Of a stretch of 64,000 bases of DNA, positions 7,786 through 16,823 are shown one piece after another. The stretch is from Clostridium carboxidivorans P7 (lineage in GTDB: Bacteria; Bacillota; Clostridia; Clostridiales; Clostridiaceae). The notes beneath the pieces are model-generated. The model saw only the letters and a list, made by a program, of their open reading frames with translations, was not told the DNA's origin and did not search any database. The translations under genes were made by a program, and so were the position numbers. Numbering within the stretch: the first letter of the stretch is position 1; each line of letters starts with the position of its first letter. The stretch lies in assembly GCF_001038625.1 (NCBI RefSeq), contig NZ_CP011803.1:5394001-5458000 (forward strand). Reading direction: 5' to 3'.

Positions 7786-9804
7786 ATGTTTACATATATT
7801 TTAATACTATTAATATGTATTTTATGCTCAAATATAATAAGTAGGTTTATACCATTCTTATCAGTGCCCATCATACAAATTGCAATGGGAGCATTAATTT
7901 CAATAATATATTCTGAATTCAAAATTCAGCTTGATCCACATACATTCTTAGTAATGTTCATTGCTCCGCTTCTTTTCTGCGATGGGAAAAAAGCAGATAA
8001 AAGGTCATTATGGAAACAAAAGAAAAATATACTTTTGATGGCATTAGCTTTAGTTGCTGTAACAGTAATATTAGTTGGATTACTTATAAATCAGTTAATA
8101 CCAGCTATTTCATTACCAGCAGCATTTGCACTTGCAGCAGCTTTATCACCAACGGATTATGTTGCCGTAAGTGGACTTTCAAAAAAGATTTCGCTTCCAA
8201 AGAGGATAATACATCTTATAGAAGGTGAAGGTCTTATGAATGATGCATCAGGACTTGTATGTTTTAAATTTGCATTAGCAGCAGCAGTAACTGGAACATT
8301 TTCATTGTTTAATGCAACTACTAATTTTTTAATGGTGTCTATTGGAGGAATTATTGCTGGACTAGTTTTAGAACACATTCTAATTAACTTTGAACGATGG
8401 ATAAAAAATCTTGGAATGGAAGACTCTACAGTTGAAATTTTACTTCAAATTCTAACTCCATATATAATATATATTATATCGGAAGAAGTATTTAAAGTTT
8501 CAGGTATATTAGCTGTTGTTGTGGCTGGAATGGTATTTTCATTATCATCTAAAAGATTAAGAACCAAAAATGCAAAATTAAATGCAGTATCATCCAATAC
8601 ATGGTCTGTTATAGTATATATTCTAAATGGATTTATATTTATAATAGTTGGATTACAATTACCTAATATAATTAAAACTGCGTTTAAAGAAACTTCAATA
8701 AATAACATGATGGCTATTATAGATGTTTTATTAATAACATTGGCTTTACTTGTAATTAGATTTTTGTGGGTTATATTTATGTATAAATTTGGGGGAGAGA
8801 AATGTGATGTGAAAGAAGATAAGTTTAAGTTTCATGCTGCCCTTTTAACTTCACTTTCAGGAGTAAGAGGAGGAGTTACATTAGCTACAGTTCTTTCAAT
8901 TCCTTTAATATTGGATAATGGAGAAGAGTTTCCACAAAGAACAATTATTTTATTTTTGGCTGTTGGAGTAATTTTAGCTACTCTTCTTATTGCAACTTTT
9001 ATATTGCCTATATTTGCTAAAAAAGATAAAACTGAAGACATAAATTGGTCCGAAGCCTTGAATAAAGCACAAATAAAGGTTTGGATTGATACTATAAATA
9101 AATTAAAATTAGAAATTGATAACAAAAAATATATTCATTTTACCATAAATGAATATAGGTATCGTATTAATCAATTAAAACATGGAAATTCTTATTATAA
9201 GAACTGGAATAGAAGTAGCAAAGAATATAAGAAGTGGATGATCTTATGCTATAAAAAGGAAATTGAAAATACTAAAAAATTATTAAAGGAAGAAAAAATA
9301 GAGGAGTCAACTGCACATGCTTATGAAAAAGAAGTTAGAAATAAAATAAAATTAATATCATCTGTAGAAGGCTTTTCACTATTAGTAAAAGAAACATTGG
9401 AAAGAATCTCTCTATATATACTTAATATAAGGAGAATTAGGGATATATTAAGAGAAATGCAAAACAAAAAGAAAAGTAAGCAGCATTTAAGGGATATAGC
9501 ACTCAAAGAACTTCATTCCACTAATGCTGAATACATAATAGAATATGCTAAATCTAATATTACATCTGAAAATGAAGAAACGCTTAAGGAAATAATTTTA
9601 TATTATCAAGGGGTATATTTGATATCAAATAGGCTTAGATTAGCAAAAATAAATAAATATGAAAAGAAAAAAGCTGATATTAAGGCAATGCAATTAGAAA
9701 GGAATGTTATACAATCGTTATTTGAAAATGGAGAGATTAGTTGGAATATAGCATCTGTACTCAGAAAAAATTTAAATTATATTGAAAGTGATTTATTAAG
9801 ATAA
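7786..9804 (+). CDS. Na+/H+ antiporter, CPA1/NhaP family
   Basis: 672 aa. The first 410 residues contain about 12 hydrophobic segments with the CPA1 core ALSPTDYVAVSGL and a second acidic motif in GEGLMNDASGLV, which form the ion-binding site. The remaining 260 residues are a hydrophilic, lysine/glutamate-rich helical cytoplasmic tail of the kind that regulates these carriers. The protein should exchange monovalent cations for protons across the cell membrane. The ATG follows an AGAGGGGG ribosome binding site. The gene is monocistronic, with a palindromic operator candidate upstream. Confidence 0.9.
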   Translation: MFTYILILLICILCSNIISRFIPFLSVPIIQIAMGALISIIYSEFKIQLDPHTFLVMFIAPLLFCDGKKADKRSLWKQKKNILLMALALVAVTVILVGLLINQLIPAISLPAAFALAAALSPTDYVAVSGLSKKISLPKRIIHLIEGEGLMNDASGLVCFKFALAAAVTGTFSLFNATTNFLMVSIGGIIAGLVLEHILINFERWIKNLGMEDSTVEILLQILTPYIIYIISEEVFKVSGILAVVVAGMVFSLSSKRLRTKNAKLNAVSSNTWSVIVYILNGFIFIIVGLQLPNIIKTAFKETSINNMMAIIDVLLITLALLVIRFLWVIFMYKFGGEKCDVKEDKFKFHAALLTSLSGVRGGVTLATVLSIPLILDNGEEFPQRTIILFLAVGVILATLLIATFILPIFAKKDKTEDINWSEALNKAQIKVWIDTINKLKLEIDNKKYIHFTINEYRYRINQLKHGNSYYKNWNRSSKEYKKWMILCYKKEIENTKKLLKEEKIEESTAHAYEKEVRNKIKLISSVEGFSLLVKETLERISLYILNIRRIRDILREMQNKKKSKQHLRDIALKELHSTNAEYIIEYAKSNITSENEETLKEIILYYQGVYLISNRLRLAKINKYEKKKADIKAMQLERNVIQSLFENGEISWNIASVLRKNLNYIESDLLR

Positions 9805-9926
9805 AGCTATTAAAGTAGTTACTTACTTTATAGTGATTTTATAAAATGATGTCAAAGATACTTTTATATGTGATTATAATCCTTGTACATACTAAATTAA
9901 GGTATTGCAATATAAGTTGTAATGCC

Positions 9927-10235
9927 TTAATCTTTTGTATAAAAGCAATTTAAGTAGTTTATACTTTTAATATTTTTATAAACTAAAGCATTAATACTTC
10001 TAGTATCAAACTTTAATAGCTTAGATAAATCATATAACTTCGTTTCTTCATTTATTTTATTTTTAGCTTTTAAAGTTTCCATCTCATTGCAATAAGCCTC
10101 AAATTCTTTATGCTTTTTAATTATGCGAGTAATTGTTGAATAATATATATTATATTCTTTAGCTAATTCTGCACATGTTTTACCTTCCTTAGCTTTATGT
10201 ACAATTTCTAAATTTCGTGTATAAAGATTAGGCAT
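9927..10235 (-). pseudogene. Truncated copy of the HTH / alpha-CTD-like gene
   Basis: The first 90 codons are almost identical to those of the gene at 6440-7177, including the HTH. Similarity stops within the alpha-CTD-like domain after KNIKSI, and the frame ends 12 codons later in unrelated residues. The upstream 200 bp are also duplicated. It could still make a short HTH protein that competes with the full one, but truncation by rearrangement is simpler. Confidence 0.7.
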
Positions 10236-10450
10236 ATTAATCCTCCAGCTACTTCAGTTAAATTTTTCATAGTTTTATCTATAACATCCCTGTCAAAACA
10301 TTTTTGGTAATTTTTAATACATTCTCTATCTAAATTATTATATCTATGTAAAATTTACACCATTTTGCTTCTTCTTTGCAAGTCAATTTACAATTTCCAC
10401 GCCTTATGCAATATAAATTAGGATTCTTATATTTGCTTTTAAGATTAACT

Positions 10451-10497
10451 TTTAGCAAACAAAAAAACTTCCAGTTTTTGTAACGAATCTAGGGGGG
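10451..10497 (+). repeat. Cloverleaf repeat, copy 5 (left half)
   Basis: Keeps the left end TTTAGCAAAC, the perfect AAAAACT-TCC-AGTTTTT arm and GTAACGA, then runs into TCTAGGGGGG and abuts the serine recombinase remnant. The third hairpin and right end are missing. Confidence 0.6.
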
Positions 10498-10499
10498 GC

Positions 10500-10904
10500 T
10501 GCGAAAGTCCATCTGGAAGGAAAACATGGCATTCCACAAATGAAAATCTTAAAAGAAAAGTTTGGATGTGTAGCAATAGGTATAAAGTAAAAGGAGAGAA
10601 AGGCTTCCAAAATAAACATATTGATGATAGGGTTTTATACCAGACTTTTATAAATACCTTCAATGTTATTATTGAAAATAAGGATTATTTTATGGAGAAG
10701 TGGAAGGACGGACTAAAGAATGAGGATGTTTTAGTAAGGTATAAGTCAAATCAGTTTATAAAAATTATTGAAAAAGCAGAAGCAATAAAGAAATTTGATG
10801 TGAATTTATTTTTGAAGCTAATTGAGAAGCTGACTGTGTTTGAAGGAGAAAAGATTATTGTAAGCTTGCTTGATGGAACGGAGATAGAAGTTGTAATTGA
10901 ATAA
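10500..10904 (+). pseudogene. Large serine recombinase, C-terminal remnant
   Basis: The frame opened from 10500 reads CESPSGRKTWHST, then VWMCSNRYKVKGEKGFQNKHID, then helices to EIEVVIE and a stop. This matches the zinc-ribbon and coiled-coil end of large serine recombinases (GRKTWHS, WxCxNRxxxKG motifs). The catalytic resolvase domain and most of the recombinase domain are gone, leaving 135 of roughly 500 codons. The later zinc cysteine is replaced (GFQNKHI for GCxNKHI). It marks a past integrative element at the left edge of the defence block. Confidence 0.85.
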
Positions 10905-11173
10905 ATTATTAATATGCCGGTTGGGGTGAAGTTCACTTTGATTTGTTCTTTTAAGTTGAATTGAATGATATGGCAGATAATGCTATAATTTGTTTCGAAT
11001 AATATTAAAAATTAATACTTAGTTTTGATATTTAATTAGTAAGAATCATGGCAATGAATACGTGCCATATTGGAAGATGTTTATTAAGCTTATGAAGAAA
11101 TATATAGATAAAAATATAAGTTAAAATGGAATGAAACTTATTTTACAAAATCTTTAAGAGTGGGGGAAGATAT
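10905..11173. other. Intergenic region before helicase operon
   Basis: AT-rich DNA ending with a GTGGGGGAAG ribosome binding site for the next gene. It probably carries the promoter of the two-gene helicase operon. Nothing else is recognisable. Confidence 0.4.
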
Positions 11174-12154
11174 ATGTATTATCCAAATAACATTGAGGAT
11201 ATATGCTACGATGAAAATCATATCCAACAAGTACTAGCTGAAATTAAAGCTAATTTTAATGATTACTTTGAAAAGTTTATTGAAACAGAAGCTGGTATTA
11301 AAATCACAGAGGATACTTTCAGTGAAATTACAAATGAATTAGGGGCTACTAATATTAGAATAACAAAAAGAAAAGTTGATAAATCGAAGGTTCTTAAAAG
11401 TATCATTAAAGCAAGTATTAATGCTTTTGAGAAAGATAGAGATAAGTATCTGGAGATTCTAGATGATGAATACCTAGAAGAATATGAAGATGATCCTTCA
11501 AATTTTAAAAATACTGTATTAAAGAATGAATGTCCAATTATCAGACTCACATTACAAAATAAAAAAGCAAAAGAGTTAGATAAATATAGGACTAATTTTA
11601 GATTATCTAATCCTAACGAATTGCTTGAAGTAATTAGTAATCTAACAACCTTTGCTAATGAATACTTAGATGATATATACGATGAAGAAGAATATGAGGA
11701 ATTAACTTCATTAGAAGAATTAGGTTTATCGCCATTAGATGAAGAAGAATATATAGTATATGGGGTTATTGGTGGAGGAATAAAAAGTCACTTGCTCTAC
11801 AAATTTAACCCATCAGTATTCCCTAATCGGGGAAGAGAGGCAATATGGGCATTTTGGTATTTAACTAATAAGAAGACATTTAACTGTGCTGAGGATTCAG
11901 AATTTCTAAATATAAACATAGATAAAAGTACAACTCAGCAGAACTTCTTTTATCCCTATGACTTATTTTCCTTTTATGCTTACAATATTTATTTACTTCT
12001 AAAAAAGGAAGCCAAAAGATGTGGTGTGTACATTGACACAAATTATCGCTATGTAATTGTTGATGATTTTTTATCATTTGTTGCACAAGAACATGGAGAA
12101 GAGATTGACTTTCTTAAAAGTCAAGTAAAGGAGGAAAGTCATGGGTATTATTAA
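11174..12154 (+). CDS. Unknown acidic protein paired with RecQ-like helicase
   Basis: 326 aa, no signal or membrane segment. The middle third (about 95-200) is very acidic (YLEEYEDDP, YLDDIYDEEEYEEL, LDEEEY). The C-terminal part has a glycine-rich VIGGGIKSHLLYKFNPSVFPNRGREAIWAFW-like segment that looks structured. I do not recognise the family. It overlaps the helicase gene by 14 bp, so the two are translationally coupled and very probably work together. The position in a defence-type block suggests a recognition or regulatory subunit. Confidence 0.75.
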   Translation: MYYPNNIEDICYDENHIQQVLAEIKANFNDYFEKFIETEAGIKITEDTFSEITNELGATNIRITKRKVDKSKVLKSIIKASINAFEKDRDKYLEILDDEYLEEYEDDPSNFKNTVLKNECPIIRLTLQNKKAKELDKYRTNFRLSNPNELLEVISNLTTFANEYLDDIYDEEEYEELTSLEELGLSPLDEEEYIVYGVIGGGIKSHLLYKFNPSVFPNRGREAIWAFWYLTNKKTFNCAEDSEFLNINIDKSTTQQNFFYPYDLFSFYAYNIYLLLKKEAKRCGVYIDTNYRYVIVDDFLSFVAQEHGEEIDFLKSQVKEESHGYY

Positions 12155-14141
12155 TGTAGATGGTTTATTCAATAAATATTTTCCTAATCTTGCAAATGAA
12201 TTCTTATTAAAAGGGTGCTCATTAAAGGACTTTCAGAAATCTGTAGTTACTAATGTATTAGAAGGAAATAATACTTTATGCATCATGCCAACAGGTGGAG
12301 GTAAGTCATTGATATATTGGCTTTCTGGACTATCTTTACAAGGAATCACTATTGTAATCTCACCATTAATTGCCCTAATTGATGAACAAACTGAAAAGAT
12401 TAGAGAACAAGGATATGAGGTTTTAACCATACATGGAGAAATAAGTGCTAATAAGCAAGTAAATATATTAAAGAAGTTCAGCAATGGGGAAGTGAATCCT
12501 GATTTTATTTTTGTTAGTCCAGAAAGAATTTCAACAGACGGATTTTTTGAGTATTGTATTAGATTAAGAAAAGATGAGATAAAATTAATAGCTATTGACG
12601 AAGTGCATTGTGTTAGTCAATGGGGATTTAGTTTTCGTCCTTTTTATAAGAGGATACCTGAGTTTTTAGATTCAGTATATAAACATTCGGAATCAGTTCC
12701 TATTACATTAGGATTAACTGCAACATTAAATTCTAAAGAAATAACAGATATATGTAATGACTTTAGAATAGACAAAGATAATGTAATAAAGGATGATGCA
12801 TTGATTAGATCTGAAATAGCACTAAAGGTTTTGAAATTTGAAAATGAAAAAGAAAAAGAAGATAAGTTTTGGGAACTTTTAAATATACATAAAAATGAAA
12901 AAATCTTGGTTTATTTATATAGAAAATATCACCAAAGAGGAGTAGAAAATTTAACTAAAGATGCTCTTGAAAGAGGTTTTAAAGCAACTGGATTCCATGG
13001 CGATATGTCTTCAAAAGACAGACAAGAGATAATAAATAGGTATAAGAATAACGATATAGATGTTATTTTTGCAACTAATGCTTTTGGTATGGGAATAGAT
13101 ATACCAGATATAAAAGTTGTAATTCATTTTATGATACCTGAATCTGTAGAACAATATTATCAAGAAATTGGTAGAGGAGCACGTGATATACCTGCTGCCA
13201 ATGCATATGTACTTTATACTAATAAAAATATTCAAGTAAAGAAGACCCACTTTATTGATAGGTCATTTCCCAATATAGAAGAGTTGAAAGAATGCTATAA
13301 TAAAATTACAAGTAATAAAATTGGTTTAAAGACATTACAATATTTTGAAGATGAAACGATACAAAAATGTCTTCCATATTTCTTAGATAATGATTTATTA
13401 TCTATCAGATGTAAGGGAGTTTCAAACCTAAAAATGCTCTCAGATATTAAATTACAAGAATTAGAAGATATATTTAATGCTACTAAAACCAAGGGGATTA
13501 TAACTACTATAAAGAAAACTGGATTAGATCCTCAATATATTACTAATCTTATTTACTTAGCAGTATTACAAGAAAAAGTTACGTTACAGAAAGGTTTTCC
13601 TAAATGTTTAATAGTTGAAAGTAAATGTAAGAATATATCGGATGAAAAGGCTGAACAATTAAAGGAATATATAGAAGAGAAAAAGCAATATAAACATAAG
13701 TTGCTAGACTATTTTGTGTACCTACTAGATGAAGATAATTCATCAATACAGTTACATCAAGAAATTGGGAAATATCTAGGTGTACCAAAATTTAAATTAG
13801 GTCGTATATATTCTACATTAAAAGGTGATAAGGTAAGATCAAAATCAGAAGTTATTATTGCAAATTTATTATATGAGAATGGAATAGAATATGAATATGA
13901 AAAGAAACTTTTCTATCGAAGTGGTAAAATTGTACCTGATTTTACTATAACTTTATCAAACGGAAGAGAGAAGTACTGGGAACATTTAGGTATGATAGGC
14001 ACAGAAAAGTACGATAAAAGATGGACCCAAAAGCTAAAAATATATCAAGAAAATTTTCCGGATCAATTGGAGGTTACTTATGAAGGAGCAACAATAAGTG
14101 ATTCGGCGAAACGATTAATTGAACAACTTAAAAGAATATAA
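12141..14141 (+). CDS. RecQ-like superfamily 2 helicase with C-terminal nuclease-like domain
   Basis: 666 aa. Walker A PTGGGKS at about 50-56, Walker B DEVH at about 152, the RecQ aromatic loop HCVSQWGFSFRPFY, motif GLTATL, then a second RecA domain with ATNAFGMGIDIPD and motif VI QEIGRGARD (RecQ usually has GRAGRD). The RQC zinc cysteines and HRDC domain of true RecQ are not seen. After about residue 560 comes a PD-(D/E)xK-like block: KSEVIIANLL, VPDFTI, YWEHLG. Such fusions suggest a helicase-nuclease acting on foreign DNA. The start has AGGAGG and overlaps the upstream gene. Confidence 0.85.
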   Translation: MGIINVDGLFNKYFPNLANEFLLKGCSLKDFQKSVVTNVLEGNNTLCIMPTGGGKSLIYWLSGLSLQGITIVISPLIALIDEQTEKIREQGYEVLTIHGEISANKQVNILKKFSNGEVNPDFIFVSPERISTDGFFEYCIRLRKDEIKLIAIDEVHCVSQWGFSFRPFYKRIPEFLDSVYKHSESVPITLGLTATLNSKEITDICNDFRIDKDNVIKDDALIRSEIALKVLKFENEKEKEDKFWELLNIHKNEKILVYLYRKYHQRGVENLTKDALERGFKATGFHGDMSSKDRQEIINRYKNNDIDVIFATNAFGMGIDIPDIKVVIHFMIPESVEQYYQEIGRGARDIPAANAYVLYTNKNIQVKKTHFIDRSFPNIEELKECYNKITSNKIGLKTLQYFEDETIQKCLPYFLDNDLLSIRCKGVSNLKMLSDIKLQELEDIFNATKTKGIITTIKKTGLDPQYITNLIYLAVLQEKVTLQKGFPKCLIVESKCKNISDEKAEQLKEYIEEKKQYKHKLLDYFVYLLDEDNSSIQLHQEIGKYLGVPKFKLGRIYSTLKGDKVRSKSEVIIANLLYENGIEYEYEKKLFYRSGKIVPDFTITLSNGREKYWEHLGMIGTEKYDKRWTQKLKIYQENFPDQLEVTYEGATISDSAKRLIEQLKRI

Positions 14142-14177
14142 TCAAACAACTCCTTGACAAATAGATTATTCAGAGTA

Positions 14178-14256
14178 TTTAGTAAACAAAAAAACTTCCA
14201 ATTTTTGTAACGACCCCAGGGGTGGTTGCGAAACCTAAAAGGTTGAGCTTGCTAAT
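14178..14256 (+). repeat. Cloverleaf repeat, copy 6
   Basis: Nearly complete and close to copy 1: TTTAGTAAAC end, arms AAAACTTCCAATTTTT, GTAAC/GTTGC around CCCC-A-GGGG, AACCT/AGGTT, GCTTGCTAA end. Lies just after the helicase gene and could double as its transcription end. Confidence 0.75.
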
Positions 14257-14504
14257 TAAAAAAGTCATCTAATTCAATTTGCAAGCTTTTTTTTACAAAA
14301 TTTAGTATGAATAATATTATGTTAGTGAATTTCAATTTGCTTCCTCCCATTCGTGTGAAGTAAGTTTCTTTAAGCCTAAATTTATATAAAAACTTTATAT
14401 CAGTTATAACATGATTTGATGTTTTAATTCCTTCTTTAAAATCATAGTTTCTAAATATTTATTATTTATTTTTCCATTTTATTCAAGCTTAGGTTTATGA
14501 CATT
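14257..14504. other. Intergenic region between two cloverleaf repeats
   Basis: About 250 bp of AT-rich DNA with no convincing open frame on either strand. Its only notable property is that repeat copies flank it in the same orientation. Confidence 0.4.
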
Positions 14505-14547
14505 GGCCCCATGGGTGGTTGTGAAACCTGAAAGGTTGAGCTTGCTT
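14505..14547 (+). repeat. Cloverleaf repeat, copy 7 (right half)
   Basis: Retains CCCC-AT-GGG, GGTTGTGAAACC, AACCT-GAA-AGGTT and GAGCTTGCTT. The left arm is not recognisable. About 110 bp upstream of the RelE-LRR gene. Confidence 0.6.
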
Positions 14548-14656
14548 ATAGATATTTATTAAGTATTTATTGAACTAATTAGTGAATCTAAGAATAAATT
14601 TAAGTAATTATATAAATTTTATGAGTATTATAGTAAAATATGCATGAGGTGCTAGT

Positions 14657-16546
14657 ATGGAGATAACTATAGAATTTTTAGAAAGTTTATATAAATTAGA
14701 TAAAAAATCTCAGAAATTGACTTTGAAAAAATACATAAATAATGAATATGAGCTAAATCGAAATGGGGCTAGATTACATCAGTTAGATGAGAAATGTAAA
14801 AATAGAAATCTGTGGAGTTTGTCATTAAGCAAGGATTTAAGATTAATATTATATAAAAATAATAATGAATATATTCCTGTATATGTAGGGTGTCATGAAG
14901 ATGCATATGATTGGTCAAACAGAAAAGATGCTAACTGGATATCAGAAAAGAAAATTTTTATGAATAAAGAGAGCGCATTGATTCAAATAGAAGATAGTGA
15001 AAGAATTGCCATTGAAAAAGACAATTCAAAAAAATCCATACTGGAAAAACAAGGTATTACTATTAAGGATATAGAAAGACTAGGATTAAACCATGACCAA
15101 GAAGTCAAAATTTTAACTATTAAAGACGAAGAAGAGTTTTTAGATTATATTCTTAAATTTGATTCTTGCATTAGTGATGTATTGTTAAGTTTAGCAAATG
15201 GTAAGGAGTTCAACCATCTAAATGATATCGATATTAATCAACAAAAAATTAATGATTATAAAAAAAATAGTGAGATTTCTGATAATAACGATACAGAAAT
15301 TAGTAAGTTATTAAAAGAGATTCTAGATCTTAAAAGTGAATTTAATCAATTTAAAGAAAGCCAATTAAAGAACAAGAAAAACACTAATAACAATATAATT
15401 GTAGAAGAAAATGAACGTAGAACTGAAATTATTCAATTTAAAGATAGAACATTAGAGAGAATTGTAAGAGAAGAGATAAAGAAGAAAGAAGGAAATATAT
15501 ATAGAGGTGATGTAGAAAACATTACAAAATTATGTCATTCTGGATATGGAGATAACATTATACATAATATAGAAGGCATTGAGTACCTTAATAATTTAAG
15601 ATACTTATGCTTAGAATGTAATAAGATAAGTGAAATAGAACCGTTAACTAAATTAATAAAATTAGAAAAGTTGTTTTTAAGTGAAAATGAAATTGAAAAC
15701 ATTGATTGTCTAAGCGAGTTAGTAAAAATCAAAGATTTAGATTTAGGATTTAATAATATAGAAGATATAAGTTCATTGAGTTATTTGAATAATATAGAAG
15801 AATTAGGTCTTACAAGTAATAGGATAAAAGATATTAGTGCATTAGAAAAATTAATAAAAATAAAGGGTCTATATTTATCAGGAAATGAAATATGTGACAT
15901 CAATGTTTTAAAACAAATGCCATTGATAGAGAGTCTAGGATTGGATGATAATAAAATAGATGATATTACAGTTATACGAAACTTAAAGAATTTAAAGGAT
16001 ATAGGTATATCAAACAATGATATTAAGAATTATTCGCCTATAGAAGAATTTAATGATAAATTAAAATTGCAATGTTTATATGATAAACTTATTATTTTTA
16101 TTGATCCTCAATTAGATAAAGCTATTAGAAAAACCCTAGATGAAGAATTTGGAATAATTCCATTTGATAATTATAAAAAAGTTGAAATATTAGTTGCAGA
16201 AGGCGAAAATATTAATAACTTAGAAGGAATTCAATTTCTTACAAATCTAAAAGTATTAAAATTGCGAAACAACAATATTAAAAATATACATAGATTAAGG
16301 TATTTAGAAAAATTAGAAATATTAGATTTAACTGATAATAATATTTCTGATATTACTCCTCTAGAGAATCTAAAAAAATTGAGAAAGCTAGGGTTAAGAA
16401 AGAATAATATAAACAATTTTAGTACTTTAAATAAATTGATCAACTTAGAATTGCTATATTTATCAGAAAATTATAGTAAGAATTACGAGAGTCTAACAGA
16501 TATTTTTGCAAATTTAATAAATAAGGACTTTAAAATTAAGAACTAA
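14657..16546 (+). CDS. RelE/ParE-like toxin domain fused to leucine-rich repeats
   Basis: 629 aa. Residues 1-90 look like a RelE/ParE-fold mRNA interferase or gyrase-type toxin (FLESLYKLDKKSQK, GARLHQLD, NLWSLSLSKDLRLILYK, VYVGCHEDAYDW; compare the VGHHDDAYRWAE ending of RelE-like domains). Residues about 90-260 are a charged linker with a coiled coil (ISKLLKEILDLKSEF). Two LRR blocks follow, about 270-475 and 490-615, each beginning with the cap seen in internalin-like LRRs (LERIVREEIKKKEG, LDKAIRKTLDEEFG). Repeats read LxxLxLxxNxIxDIxxL. No signal peptide, so it is intracellular. No separate antitoxin is adjacent. The domain combination is one I do not know. Confidence 0.75.
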   Translation: MEITIEFLESLYKLDKKSQKLTLKKYINNEYELNRNGARLHQLDEKCKNRNLWSLSLSKDLRLILYKNNNEYIPVYVGCHEDAYDWSNRKDANWISEKKIFMNKESALIQIEDSERIAIEKDNSKKSILEKQGITIKDIERLGLNHDQEVKILTIKDEEEFLDYILKFDSCISDVLLSLANGKEFNHLNDIDINQQKINDYKKNSEISDNNDTEISKLLKEILDLKSEFNQFKESQLKNKKNTNNNIIVEENERRTEIIQFKDRTLERIVREEIKKKEGNIYRGDVENITKLCHSGYGDNIIHNIEGIEYLNNLRYLCLECNKISEIEPLTKLIKLEKLFLSENEIENIDCLSELVKIKDLDLGFNNIEDISSLSYLNNIEELGLTSNRIKDISALEKLIKIKGLYLSGNEICDINVLKQMPLIESLGLDDNKIDDITVIRNLKNLKDIGISNNDIKNYSPIEEFNDKLKLQCLYDKLIIFIDPQLDKAIRKTLDEEFGIIPFDNYKKVEILVAEGENINNLEGIQFLTNLKVLKLRNNNIKNIHRLRYLEKLEILDLTDNNISDITPLENLKKLRKLGLRKNNINNFSTLNKLINLELLYLSENYSKNYESLTDIFANLINKDFKIKN

Positions 16547-16823
16547 TAATACATCAAAGTTAAAAAATAAACAAAGCATAAGTGAAAAAATAACAATAAG
16601 GGTAAGAAAAGTTAATATCAACAAAATAAACAGAGTCAAGTATATTAGCCACTTTCAACTTTTATAACATATTCATGAACATGGAGTATGTAGTAGATGT
16701 TTATTGCAACTATTAAAAGTGTAATTTTTTAAAATTACACTTTTTGATGCTTGCGATAAAATTCCTTTTATGATATGATTACATCGTGGTAAATAAAGTA
16801 ATTTTAGAAAGGCACAATATTTT
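16547..16823. other. Intergenic region with terminator and type I RM promoter
   Basis: Contains the hairpin AAAGTGTAATTTTTTAAAAT-type palindrome at 16717-16745 (arms AAAAGTGTAATTTT and AAAATTACACTTTTT) with a T run, a likely terminator for the LRR gene. It also has TTATGATATGATTACAT promoter-like DNA before the restriction genes. Confidence 0.55.

Noticed and set aside
987..14547. Cloverleaf repeats as tRNA genes
   Set aside because: Length and cloverleaf shape are similar, but there is no GTTC-type T loop, no consistent anticodon stem of 5 bp with a 7 base loop, no CCA or discriminator pattern, and stem lengths vary between copies.
987..14547. Repeat family as a CRISPR array
   Set aside because: Copies are kilobases apart or directly abutting, with no regular 30-40 bp spacers and no cas genes.
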